In this document: piece after piece, positions 52,158-59,995 of the stretch
Numbering within the stretch: position 1 is the stretch's first letter
How the letters are laid out: every line of letters begins with the position of its first letter
Assembly (NCBI RefSeq): GCF_010868145.1
Contig: NZ_JAAGUY010000007.1
Span: forward strand, 161,850-225,849
Direction of reading: 5' to 3'
DNA: 64,000 nucleotides
From: Nocardia cyriacigeorgica
GTDB taxonomy: Bacteria; Actinomycetota; Actinomycetes; Mycobacteriales; Mycobacteriaceae
Translations under genes and position numbers: made by a program
The notes under the pieces: model-generated
What the model saw: the letters and a program-made list of their open reading frames with translations, nothing else
Database searches by the model: none
What the model was told of the DNA's origin: nothing

Positions 52158-52694
52158 ATGCGCTACCTGCTCTGCGCTTTGGCCGTACTCACACTCACGG
52201 CCTGCGCATCGCCACCCCCGGAATCGAGTTCGACCACCACTCCCCCGGCGTCCTCCGGCTCCGATCAGGACCGCATGATCGGCTTCCGACTCAAACGACT
52301 GGATCAGCTGATCGAGACCACCTTCGATCGACTGCTCGGCAACGCCGGACTGAACCGCCGTGAATGGCAAACGCTCAACGTCATCAGCCGCCGCCCAGTC
52401 GACGAAATCCAGCTCACCGATGCTCTGCGCCCATTCTGGGAAGCCAACGGCGAGAAGGTTTCCGGCGTGGTCGACAGCTTGTCGGCCCGTGGCTGGATCA
52501 ACCGCGATGCCGATGGGCGGTACACGTTGACCGCCGCCGGACATGATGCCCACGCGGCCGCGGCGACGGAGGTCGGCAGCCTGCGCGACCTCATGGCCCA
52601 GGACGTCAGCGCCGAGGAGTTCACGCAGATGATGGACGTGCTGCAACGCATGACCGTCAACCTGGAGAATGGCGCGGCGCCGTCCGGCAATTGA
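52158..52694 (+). CDS. Lipoprotein signal peptide joined to a MarR-like winged-helix domain
   Basis: 178 residues. The start MRYLLCALAVLTLTAC is a lipoprotein signal with lipid-Cys at residue 16, followed by a Ser/Thr/Pro linker (to about residue 38) as in exported lipoproteins. The rest looks like a MarR protein: FRLKRLDQLIETTFDRLLGN, NRREWQTLNVISRRPVDEI, SVVDSLSARGW-like VSGVVDSLSARGWINRDADG with the wing RYTLTAAG. AGAGG lies 5 nt before the ATG, supporting this start. ATG 52275 would give a bare MarR-like protein. Whether it is exported or cytosolic is unresolved. Confidence 0.7.
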   Translation: MRYLLCALAVLTLTACASPPPESSSTTTPPASSGSDQDRMIGFRLKRLDQLIETTFDRLLGNAGLNRREWQTLNVISRRPVDEIQLTDALRPFWEANGEKVSGVVDSLSARGWINRDADGRYTLTAAGHDAHAAAATEVGSLRDLMAQDVSAEEFTQMMDVLQRMTVNLENGAAPSGN

Positions 52695-52800
52695 GCCGAT
52701 CTCCCTCAGCCCACAGATGAGAGCCGCCTGCTCCCGAGGACTTCCCTACGAACGACACGGCCCGTTCATCCAGACCTTCTCGACCGAAGAGCAATCCTGT

Positions 52801-52841
52801 GCATCCCGAGTTCTGTTGTAAAGCTTCAGAACTCGGGATGC
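52801..52841. terminator. 15-bp perfect inverted repeat between convergent genes
   Basis: GCATCCCGAGTTCTG / CAGAACTCGGGATGC with an 11-nt loop. It lies between the ends of two convergent genes (52694 and 52911), so a bidirectional terminator is the simplest reading. No U-tract is present. Confidence 0.55.
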
Positions 52842-52910
52842 GGCGGACTGGTTCTCTGATGTCGGCCCATGGCATCTACCTCCTTCGACGTCGTGTCGGT
52901 CATGGATTGA

Positions 52911-53399
52911 TCAGCTGGAGAGCCGGGAGATGAACGCGCTCAAGTTCTCTCGGACTCGTTCGATCTTTTCCTCGGTGCTGAGGTCCTCGCGATAGCGACT
53001 GCCGAGGGCGGGCCGCTTCTTGCCGCGCGCATACAGCGAGCACGCCAGATCGGTGCACATGTAGGTGCCGACCGAATTACCGCGCCGGCCCGATTCACCC
53101 GCCTTGTGCGCGGTCAGCAGCGAGACGCCGCCGCCGGTGTGCGTGGTGAGGCAGATCGTGCACATCTGGGCGCGGCCGGATCCACCGGTCTCATAGCGGA
53201 ACGCGACGCCGACGAGCCGATCGTCACCGGGCGCGACGAAATAGCAGCGTCCGGGAAACGACGGGTCGCTCCAGCCGAGAAAATCGAGATCGTCCCATGG
53301 CCGCTGGTCCAGGTCGCGAGGGACGGGTAATCGCTTGGCTTCTCCTTTGGAACAGTTGATGAACGACGACCTGATGTCGCGTTCGGTGATGGGTTGCAT
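52911..53399 (-). CDS. FBP-domain (FusB-like zinc finger) protein
   Basis: 162 residues from the ATG at 53399. The C-terminal treble-clef zinc finger is QMCTICLTTHTGGGVSLLTA and TYMCTDLACSLYARGKK (C-x2-C ... C-x4-C). The N-terminal part (ERDIRSSFINCSKGEAKRLP, DFLGWSDPSFPGRCY) is that of the actinobacterial FBP family, related to the C-terminal domain of FusB, which binds EF-G and rescues it from fusidic acid. A role at the ribosome is likely but not shown for this group. Confidence 0.82.
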   Translation of the reverse strand: MQPITERDIRSSFINCSKGEAKRLPVPRDLDQRPWDDLDFLGWSDPSFPGRCYFVAPGDDRLVGVAFRYETGGSGRAQMCTICLTTHTGGGVSLLTAHKAGESGRRGNSVGTYMCTDLACSLYARGKKRPALGSRYREDLSTEEKIERVRENLSAFISRLSS

Positions 53400-53491
53400 G
53401 GTGGCGCTCCCTTCGGGTCGTTGATCGACAAACCGAAGAGACGTTAGGGGACCGCACCGCGACGGACAACCGGTTTTCACACCGAGCGGTG

Positions 53492-54037
53492 TCAGTCGGT
53501 GCTGGTCACCGGTCGTTCGAAGCTCAGCGCGACGAGAAGTTGTCCCGACGGGGTTGCCGTCTCCTTCGGCTCGCCCACCTGCACGAATCCCGCCTTCACC
53601 AGGGCACGGCACGAGGCGGCGTTCTCCGGGACCGTACGCGCTTCCAGCATCGTGATCCCCACATCTCGCGCAGCCGAAGCGACCGCGGACACCGCTGCGG
53701 GCACCGCACCGCGACCGCGTCCCCACGGCGCCAACCAGAACCCGGCCTCGGCGCGGTCACCGCGCACATCGAACACCACGATGCTGCCGAGCAGTTCGTC
53801 GGTCGCGGCGTCGGCGATAGCGAGCACCGCCAGCGAACCGTCGGCCAGTCCGTCGGCGATCACACCGTCGATCTGTTCGCGCACGATCCCGGGGGTGTAC
53901 TCCGGAAGCGGCAGATGCCCATACCGTTTCACATCCTCGTCCTCGGCCCCGCGCGCGAACGCTTCGGCGTCGGCGTGACGCAATTGCCGGACCCGTACGC
54001 CGTGCCGGTCACGAGGGAGGGCGTCGACCAATCTCAC
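53492..54037 (-). CDS. GNAT family N-acetyltransferase (RimJ/RimL type)
   Basis: 181 residues from a GTG. The GNAT core includes LLGSIVVFDVRGDRAEAGFW, the acetyl-CoA loop LAPWGRGRGAVPAAV and the end ASCRALVKAGFVQVGE. The substrate (ribosomal protein, antibiotic or small molecule) cannot be told. It stands alone between the FBP gene and a lipoprotein gene. Confidence 0.85.
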   Translation of the reverse strand: MRLVDALPRDRHGVRVRQLRHADAEAFARGAEDEDVKRYGHLPLPEYTPGIVREQIDGVIADGLADGSLAVLAIADAATDELLGSIVVFDVRGDRAEAGFWLAPWGRGRGAVPAAVSAVASAARDVGITMLEARTVPENAASCRALVKAGFVQVGEPKETATPSGQLLVALSFERPVTSTD

Positions 54038-54180
54038 AATCGCATGCCTTTCACGAGTTCTGTTCGCTGCCGACGATACTCAGCGCCCTGTGTGCGCAGG
54101 CCACGCGAAATCGACAGATCAGCACAGCTGTGTGGTTACACTCGGGCGGCACAGGTATCCACTGACAAAGGCGGTGGCTC

Positions 54181-54945
54181 ATGGCGTTCGCCAGGTCGAT
54201 ATCGGTGCTCGGTGCGGCGCTCACGCTGACACTGACCGGCTGCGGATCGTCCAGCGACGACACCGGGCCCGCCACCCAGCTGGCCACCACGACCCAGGCG
54301 GGACCGGCGGCCCAGTCGGCGCCGGACAGCACGAGTCCGTCTGCGACCACAGCCCAGACCACCACGGCTTCCGACTCAGCGACCGAAGTCATCTCCCTGA
54401 CCGCCGTCGATGCCGCGGGCAAGCCCACCGACGGGTTCACCGTGACCAGCCCCGACCCCTTCGGCACCCTCAACTGCCGCGACGCCACCGCGAGCTTCTC
54501 GGCCACCACCGCGAACATCTACCACTGCGGCGCTTCCGCCGACGCCGCCGATGTCTGCTGGCCGACGCCGGCGATGAACGAACTGCTGTGCGCCAACGAC
54601 CCGTGGAAGCGTGAACTCCGCCGCTACACCGTCGACCCGCCGCTCGAGCCCATCGACGCCACCGAGGCGCCCGAACCCTGGGCCCTCGAACTCGCCGATG
54701 GACGGCACTGCCGGATCCGCGTCGGCGGAGCGTGGGGCGGCCGGTCCGATGGCATGGTCGGCGCGTATTCCTGCACGGGCGGCTCCGAGGTCGTATTGCA
54801 GGCCGCCGACGCCCGCACTTCGATCGACAAGTCCTCGGACACCTGGCAGGTCGCCATGGGTGAGCTCGGGGCGGGCGAACCGGAGTTCCCGCCGCCCACG
54901 ATGGTCGACGTGCGCACCGCCTATTTCGCCGCCACAGCGAACTGA
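54181..54945 (+). CDS. Lipoprotein of unknown function
   Basis: 254 residues. Signal MAFARSISVLGAALTLTLTG with the lipobox LTGC, then a Thr/Ala/Ser-rich linker (about 25-70) and a globular part containing six Cys (LNCRD, YHCGAS, DVCWPTP, LLCAND, RHCRIRV, YSCTGG) that could make three disulphides. No family is recognised. Confidence 0.8.
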   Translation: MAFARSISVLGAALTLTLTGCGSSSDDTGPATQLATTTQAGPAAQSAPDSTSPSATTAQTTTASDSATEVISLTAVDAAGKPTDGFTVTSPDPFGTLNCRDATASFSATTANIYHCGASADAADVCWPTPAMNELLCANDPWKRELRRYTVDPPLEPIDATEAPEPWALELADGRHCRIRVGGAWGGRSDGMVGAYSCTGGSEVVLQAADARTSIDKSSDTWQVAMGELGAGEPEFPPPTMVDVRTAYFAATAN

Positions 54946-55044
54946 CCGCAACCGCCTGCGGTGGAACGCCGTGGTTCGGTAACGTCCCGACACAGGACCG
55001 ACCGAGCACCACGGATGCACCGACCACGAACAGGCGGGAAATCA

Positions 55045-56103
55045 GTGAAGCTACGAATCCGAACTATCGTCATGACCGGCTGCCTGGCAGCCATGGCGGC
55101 GATTGCCCCGGTCAGCGCGCAAGCGGCGCCGTCCAACGATCCGATCGTCAGCTCCGGCGCCCTGCTCGCCAGCCCTGTCGCACCGAACGGATCGCGGATC
55201 ACCGGGGTCCGCATCGCAGACGACCGCAATGTGAAATTGCAGGTGTACTCCACCGCGATGGGACGCGAGATCTCCGTCTCGGTGCAGCGGCCGCGTGACG
55301 CGAGCCAACCCCGCCCGGTGCTGTATCTGCTCAACGGCGCCGACGGCGGCGAAGGCACGGCGAACTGGGTGAACCGTGCACCGGACGCGCTGACCTTCCT
55401 CGGCGACAAGGACGTCAACGTCGTCCAGCCGATCGGCGGCGCGTGGAGCTACTACACCGACTGGCGCGCCCCCGACCCCGTGCTGGGGGTCAACGAATGG
55501 AAAACGTTCCTCACCCGGGAACTGCCACCACTGATCGATGCTGCCCTCGGCACCAATGGTCTGAACGCGATTGCCGGTCTGTCCACGTCGGGCACCTCGG
55601 TGCTGAACCTGCCCATCGCCGCACCCGGTCTGTACCGAGCCGCCGCTGCGTATAGCGGCTGCGCGCAGACCAGCGACCCCTTCGGACGCGAAGCCGTCCG
55701 GCTCAGTGTCGAGGTGTGGGGCGGCGGCAACGTCGAGAACATGTACGGCCCGCCGAACGACCCGCTCTGGGTGGAGAACGACCCGTACGTCAACGCCGAA
55801 GGCCTACGTGGCCTCGAACTCTTCATCTCCTCCGGCACCGGCCTGCCCGGCCCATACGACACCCTCAACGGTCCCTACGCTCTCCCCGGTATCGACGGCC
55901 TGGCCAACCAGGTCGCGATCGGCGGCCTCATCGAAGCGGCTACCAACTACTGCTCCCACAATCTCGCCGCCCGCCTCGACCAACTCGGTATCCCCGCCAC
56001 CGTCGACTTCCCCCCGGTCGGCACCCATTCCTGGGGTTACTGGCGCGACGCGCTCATCCACTCGTGGCCGGTACTGGCGCGCGGGCTCCAATTACCGGCG
56101 TGA
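55045..56103 (+). CDS. Mycolyltransferase (antigen 85-like) family esterase
   Basis: 352 residues from the GTG at 55045 (GGGA upstream), with a Sec signal (MTGCLAAMAAIAPVSAQA). It is an alpha/beta hydrolase of the Ag85/Fbp family: VYSTAMGREISVSVQRPRD, YLLNGADGGEGTANWVN, the nucleophile elbow AGLSTSGTSVLNL and the catalytic His in VGTHSWGYWRDAL. Such enzymes transfer mycolic acids to trehalose or arabinogalactan, fitting a mycolate-bearing host. Confidence 0.9.
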   Translation: MKLRIRTIVMTGCLAAMAAIAPVSAQAAPSNDPIVSSGALLASPVAPNGSRITGVRIADDRNVKLQVYSTAMGREISVSVQRPRDASQPRPVLYLLNGADGGEGTANWVNRAPDALTFLGDKDVNVVQPIGGAWSYYTDWRAPDPVLGVNEWKTFLTRELPPLIDAALGTNGLNAIAGLSTSGTSVLNLPIAAPGLYRAAAAYSGCAQTSDPFGREAVRLSVEVWGGGNVENMYGPPNDPLWVENDPYVNAEGLRGLELFISSGTGLPGPYDTLNGPYALPGIDGLANQVAIGGLIEAATNYCSHNLAARLDQLGIPATVDFPPVGTHSWGYWRDALIHSWPVLARGLQLPA

Positions 56104-56119
56104 TCGCCGCGTGGCTCAT

Positions 56120-56338
56120 TCACTCGCCCGCGAACGATATCCCGTGGTTCTGAAGCGCCTCGTCGAGAACGCGGGCAGCCTTGGGGCCGAACCCGTGCAG
56201 GGCCAAGAGTTCGGCGCGGGTGTGGGTGGCGAGTTCGGCGAGGGTGGTGATGCCTGCGCCGTGCAACGCTCGAGTGGCAGGCTTGCCGATCGAGGTGGGT
56301 AGGTCGCCGGATTCCTGAGCCCGAGTCGTCACCGGCAC
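56120..56338 (-). CDS. Small helix-hairpin-helix protein
   Basis: 72 residues from a GTG. It is a single HhH/RNA-polymerase-alpha-CTD-like module: IGKPATRALHGAGITTLAEL and ELLALHGFGPKAARVLDEAL. Such stand-alone modules bind DNA or other proteins non-specifically. It converges with the mycolyltransferase gene (16-nt gap). Confidence 0.8.
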   Translation of the reverse strand: MPVTTRAQESGDLPTSIGKPATRALHGAGITTLAELATHTRAELLALHGFGPKAARVLDEALQNHGISFAGE

Positions 56339-56413
56339 AGACTACGACCGGCCTCCGACAGTGATGTGGAAGCCGGCTGCGTAGCCGTATCGACCCGGGT
56401 ACCGAGCCGCGAT

Positions 56414-57295
56414 CTATTTCTCGCCACCAAGAATGGGGCCGGGCACACTCTGTGGCTGCACCACAATGCCCTGGGGAGCAGGCGCAACCTGCGGCTGCAC
56501 CACGACGCCTCGGGGAGCAGGCGCGACCTGTGGCTGAATGGCACGGTCTTCAGGTGCCGGCCCCGTACCCGTCCGCGGCTGCATCATCGTGCCCTCGGGG
56601 ACCGGTGCGACCCGCGGCTGAACCACCGCGCCCTGGGGAACGGGTCCGGGTGCGACCCACGGTTCGGGCCCATTGCCCGGCATCGGCGCACCCGACGGCG
56701 GCGACTGTGGAGCATCTACGGGCCGTCCCCGCGGTGCATCCGCCACCCCGGGTTGCGGCCCGTGCCCGGGCTGCATCTGCATACCGGACGGCTTCTGCTC
56801 GACCGGAGCCGTGACGCATGTGTCGCCGCCCGAGGCAGCCGCCGGCGATTCATCGGATCCGCCGGTGATCAACATTGTGCCCACCACCAACGTGGCAGCG
56901 ATGGCTCCAAGAGCCGCGGCCGTTGCGGCCAGCTTCTTCAGCGGCGACGGCTCGCTGAACGGCATCAACGTCGGTTCCGCTGGAGGATCGTCGCCGGGCC
57001 CGAGCGGCATCAGCATGTTTTCCTCGCGGCGTTTCAATTCGGCGTCATATGCGTCGAACGCATCCTTGGCCATCATGTAGTTCCACGATGCGGCATTCTG
57101 GGCAGCACGTAACCTCTCGATGTCGTCCTCTAGCTCATCACGCAGTTCCGGATACTCACCGATCAGACCGTTGAGCCGAGCCCGCTCCCTGGCCGCTTCC
57201 TCCCACGCGGACTCATACTTCTCCATATCGCGGGCCTTGTTGTCCCGGTAGCGGACGAGATCGTCGTATTCGTACTCTTCGATTCCGATGGGCAT
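56414..57295 (-). CDS. Coiled-coil membrane protein with Pro/Gln-rich repeat tail
   Basis: 293 residues from the ATG at 57295. Residues ~10-100 are strongly charged and likely coiled coil (YRDNKARDMEKYESAWEEAA, LRDELEDDIERLRAAQNAAS). One membrane helix follows (LAATAAALGAIAATLVVGTM), then a ~120-residue external tail with repeated units of the type VVQPQVAPAPxG. No family is recognised. The long open frame upstream to 57547 is not included because it lacks a start with a Shine-Dalgarno. Confidence 0.7.
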   Translation of the reverse strand: MPIGIEEYEYDDLVRYRDNKARDMEKYESAWEEAARERARLNGLIGEYPELRDELEDDIERLRAAQNAASWNYMMAKDAFDAYDAELKRREENMLMPLGPGDDPPAEPTLMPFSEPSPLKKLAATAAALGAIAATLVVGTMLITGGSDESPAAASGGDTCVTAPVEQKPSGMQMQPGHGPQPGVADAPRGRPVDAPQSPPSGAPMPGNGPEPWVAPGPVPQGAVVQPRVAPVPEGTMMQPRTGTGPAPEDRAIQPQVAPAPRGVVVQPQVAPAPQGIVVQPQSVPGPILGGEK

Positions 57296-57525
57296 GACAT
57301 TCCGTTTCGTTCGATATCGCCGACCTTTTCGGCCGGCACGGGAAACGTATGTCCGGACCACCATCGTGCGCGTCCGTGTGAACACCGCGGAACCCTCCGT
57401 GGCAGCACGGTGGTGCGCCAGTGCGACTCTGCGCAGCGATGCCGAACGCGGAAAGTGGCCACGACAGGCTGCCGCCGCGGACGGAGTGGCCAACTCCATC
57501 CGCGGCCGAGACCTCCACCTGATGG

Positions 57526-58041
57526 TCAGTCCGCGACGGGCGTCCACTGCTCGGCGGGCGGGCGGCCGGGCAGCGGCTTGCCGATCACAGCCAGCGCCAC
57601 GAAGAAGTTCACTTGGCCGATGGCCATCGCGAGGGTGGCAATGGCCTTGTCGTTGTAGTGCTCGGCGGCGCGGGCGTACAGCTCATCCGACACCCGCTCG
57701 CCGTGCGGCGAGGGCTGTGCGATGGCTTCCGCGAGCGCGAGGGCCGCACACTCGGCGGCGGTGAAATACGGGGCGTCCTGCCAGGTGGCCACGGCGGCGA
57801 TGCGTTCCTCGGATTCCCCGGCGGCGCGGAGATTGCCCGTGTGCAGAGCGACGAGGTAGGTGCTGCCGACGATCTGCCCTATCCGCAGCTGGACCAGGCT
57901 GATCGTGGTTCTGGGAACGGTCCCGTTTCCGGTGGCCTTGAACAGCGCCGCTCCGACTTCTGCGAGTTCGGGAACGAGCTGCTGTGGATTGCGCAGCCGG
58001 GATTCGGTGCGCTCCTGCGTGGCGGTCGAGTTGTTCGACAT
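57526..58041 (-). CDS. Carboxymuconolactone decarboxylase/AhpD-fold protein lacking the CxxC cysteines
   Basis: 171 residues of the CMD/AhpD fold: PRTTISLVQLRIGQIVG, then STYLVALHTGNLRAAGESEE and NFFVALAVIGKPLPG. In most relatives the segment before the His reads N-G-C-x-x-C; here it is VGSTYLVALH, so both redox cysteines are gone (Ser and Leu). It is last in the operon driven from the candidate SigJ promoter. ECF41 sigma genes are typically linked to a CMD-family gene. It probably does not act as an alkylhydroperoxidase. Confidence 0.85.
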   Translation of the reverse strand: MSNNSTATQERTESRLRNPQQLVPELAEVGAALFKATGNGTVPRTTISLVQLRIGQIVGSTYLVALHTGNLRAAGESEERIAAVATWQDAPYFTAAECAALALAEAIAQPSPHGERVSDELYARAAEHYNDKAIATLAMAIGQVNFFVALAVIGKPLPGRPPAEQWTPVAD

Positions 58042-58066
58042 GATTTCTTCCTTCTCTCAGGGTTGA

Positions 58067-58495
58067 TCAGACGTATTGGGGACGACGTCCGGAGGCGGCG
58101 AACTTCTGCATCGCGGCAGCGGTATCGCCCTGTGGCAGCCAGGCGCGAGCCGCCAGTGCGCACGCGGCGAACATGGCGGGCATGGCCCACTTATCGGCAC
58201 CGTCACCGACCGCGATATGCGAGGCGGCGGCACCGCCGTAGACGAAGACCAGGCCGGCGTAGGCCCACTCCTTTGTCCGCGGATGCCCGGGGGTGAGGAT
58301 CGCGGCGAGCGCGGCGGCTTTGGCGGTACCGAGCACTGTGGCGAAGTACATCGGGTAGCCGAGATGATCGAATGCTTCACGGACGTAAGAGATCCGGGCG
58401 AGGTCCCAGTACGAGCCGACCGCGGTTTCGGCCAGCACTGCGGTGACGGGAATCCAACGTGCGAGCTTCAGCGCACGGGTGCTGCGAGTAGTCAT
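58067..58495 (-). CDS. DoxX family membrane protein
   Basis: 142 residues with four hydrophobic helices (ARWIPVTAVLAETAVGSYWD, YPMYFATVLGTAKAAALAAI, EWAYAGLVFVYGGAAASHIA, WAMPAMFAACALAARAWL). It belongs to the DoxX-like group. It lies 25 nt before the CMD gene and 39 nt after the serine hydrolase gene, in the same operon. Its role in the ECF41 response is unknown. Confidence 0.82.
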   Translation of the reverse strand: MTTRSTRALKLARWIPVTAVLAETAVGSYWDLARISYVREAFDHLGYPMYFATVLGTAKAAALAAILTPGHPRTKEWAYAGLVFVYGGAAASHIAVGDGADKWAMPAMFAACALAARAWLPQGDTAAAMQKFAASGRRPQYV

Positions 58496-58534
58496 GTCTT
58501 GTACTCCTGTTGAGGCGTTGAGCTGGGTTGTGAG

Positions 58535-59704
58535 TCAGGCGGCGAGCGTCTGCCTGACGTCGGCGGCAGCGCGATGGACGGCGGCAGCCAATCGGGCGTT
58601 CTCCGGCGCATTGAAGGCGAAAGCCGCCCGGCGGCGGGTGTACCCATAGGTGAGCGCGCTGTGCGGGTCGACGAATCCGTCCGAACCCGCCGATCCCGCG
58701 TGTCCGAAGGCGTGCACGCCGAGGAACTGGTAAAGCAATCCCTTGGCTTCGAAGCCGAGCGAATAGGGCGCTTGGCCGCGTACCAAATCTGTCCCGCTGG
58801 AATGGATTTCCGAGATCACCTCGATGGTGCCGAGCGACAACAAAGGTGGTCGGCCGTCGACCCCCGATACCGCCGCCGCGTACATTCGCGCCAATCCGTG
58901 CGCACTGCCCACGCCGCCGGCCGAGGCCTGGCCGAGCCGGCGCAGCTGCCTATCGTTGGGCAGTGCCATCACATCCGCGGCGGTGAACCCACGGGCATTG
59001 AGGTTGTAGGAGATTCCCGCCATCCCGTTGGGGTTGGGTGAATTCGCCGCGAAGGCCGCTTCCCTCTCGGGGATCGCATGCCACGGCAAGATGGGCAGGT
59101 AGCGGTGGTCCAGTTCCTCCGGCAGGCCGAGGTACACATCCAGCCCGTATGGCGCACGGATCCGCTGTTCGAACAGCTGCTGCACCGTGCTTCCGGTGAC
59201 CGCGCGCACCACTTCGCCGAGGATCGCGTACATGACGAACCCGCCGTACCCGTGCGCGGTGCGCGGTGCGAAGTAGGGTCGCTGCCCGACCAATCGTTCG
59301 GCGACGACTCGTTCGTCAGCGAGTTCGGCGACGGTGAATCCGCCACCCGCGCCGACGATTCCGGACCGGTGCACCAGCACATCGCGGACAGTGATGTGCT
59401 CCTTGCCCGCCGTGCCGAACTCCGGCCAGTAATGGGCGACGGTGCGGTCGATATCGAGGACGCCGTCCTGGATCAGCATCGCCATCACCAAGCCCGCGGC
59501 GCCTTTGCTCGACGAGTGCAGCCCGGTCAGCGTGGTGCCGGTGACCTCGGGCCCCGACCACAGATCGACGACCTGCCGCCCACCAAGGTAGGCGGCCAAC
59601 TGGGCACCGGACTGCTCGTTCTCCTCCTCGACAGCGGCGATGAACTCCTCGCGCACCTGCTCGAAACCTTCGGCGACGGTGCCATGGACCTCGATCTTGC
59701 TCAT
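58535..59704 (-). CDS. Serine beta-lactamase-like hydrolase/esterase (EstB type)
   Basis: 389 residues from the ATG at 59704. It belongs to the class C beta-lactamase/esterase superfamily with the SxxK motif in LHSSSKGAAGLV and the second motif region HGYGGFVMYAILGE. FGHAGSAGSDGFVDPHSAL near the end replaces the KTG box with HAGSAG, as in esterases. It has no signal peptide, so it is probably cytosolic. It is the first gene of the minus-strand operon, 69 nt downstream of an ECF41-like promoter matching that of sigJ. Confidence 0.87.
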   Translation of the reverse strand: MSKIEVHGTVAEGFEQVREEFIAAVEEENEQSGAQLAAYLGGRQVVDLWSGPEVTGTTLTGLHSSSKGAAGLVMAMLIQDGVLDIDRTVAHYWPEFGTAGKEHITVRDVLVHRSGIVGAGGGFTVAELADERVVAERLVGQRPYFAPRTAHGYGGFVMYAILGEVVRAVTGSTVQQLFEQRIRAPYGLDVYLGLPEELDHRYLPILPWHAIPEREAAFAANSPNPNGMAGISYNLNARGFTAADVMALPNDRQLRRLGQASAGGVGSAHGLARMYAAAVSGVDGRPPLLSLGTIEVISEIHSSGTDLVRGQAPYSLGFEAKGLLYQFLGVHAFGHAGSAGSDGFVDPHSALTYGYTRRRAAFAFNAPENARLAAAVHRAAADVRQTLAA

Positions 59705-59773
59705 GGTGTTTCCCTTCGGTGGCGGCCGGGGTTCGAGTTGCGGTAGCCGCTGCGGATCGTCTTCTGGTGCACT

Positions 59774-59800
59774 GACGTACGGCCGCCGAGAAACGTGACC
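59774..59800 (-). promoter_or_regulatory. ECF41/SigJ-type promoter of the hydrolase-DoxX-CMD operon
   Basis: On the minus strand GGTCACG (59794-59800), 16 nt, then CGTC (59774-59777). This matches the ECF41 pattern TGTCACA-N16-CGTC as I know it in six of seven, or five of seven, -35 bases and fully in the -10. The first bases after the -35 are TTT, the same as in the opposite promoter. Confidence 0.65.
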
Positions 59801-59934
59801 GCAAGACGCAAAGCCGCAGGTGAACAGGGTTACGGACCGGATTGGAGTGCTGACTTGTGCGCCGTCGGTCCCGCCGCGCCGGTTCGATGGCCGAGCGAGG
59901 CCGGGCCCGTGGGATGGGCGCACGCGAGCAGTAC

Positions 59935-59961
59935 GGTCACGTTTGCCGTCGCCGGTTCGTC
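59935..59961 (+). promoter_or_regulatory. ECF41/SigJ-type promoter of sigJ
   Basis: GGTCACG (59935-59941), 16-nt spacer starting TTTGCCG, then CGTC (59958-59961), 34 nt before the sigJ GTG. It has identical -35, -10 and spacer length to the promoter at 59774-59800 on the other strand. Confidence 0.65.
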
Positions 59962-59995
59962 ATCGGTATGAAGGATTGATCCAGAGGAGGACCCG

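Noticed and set aside
52801..52841. 15-bp perfect inverted repeat as an insertion-sequence end or attachment site
   Set aside because: No transposase or integrase nearby and no second copy seen; its place between two convergent gene ends fits a terminator.
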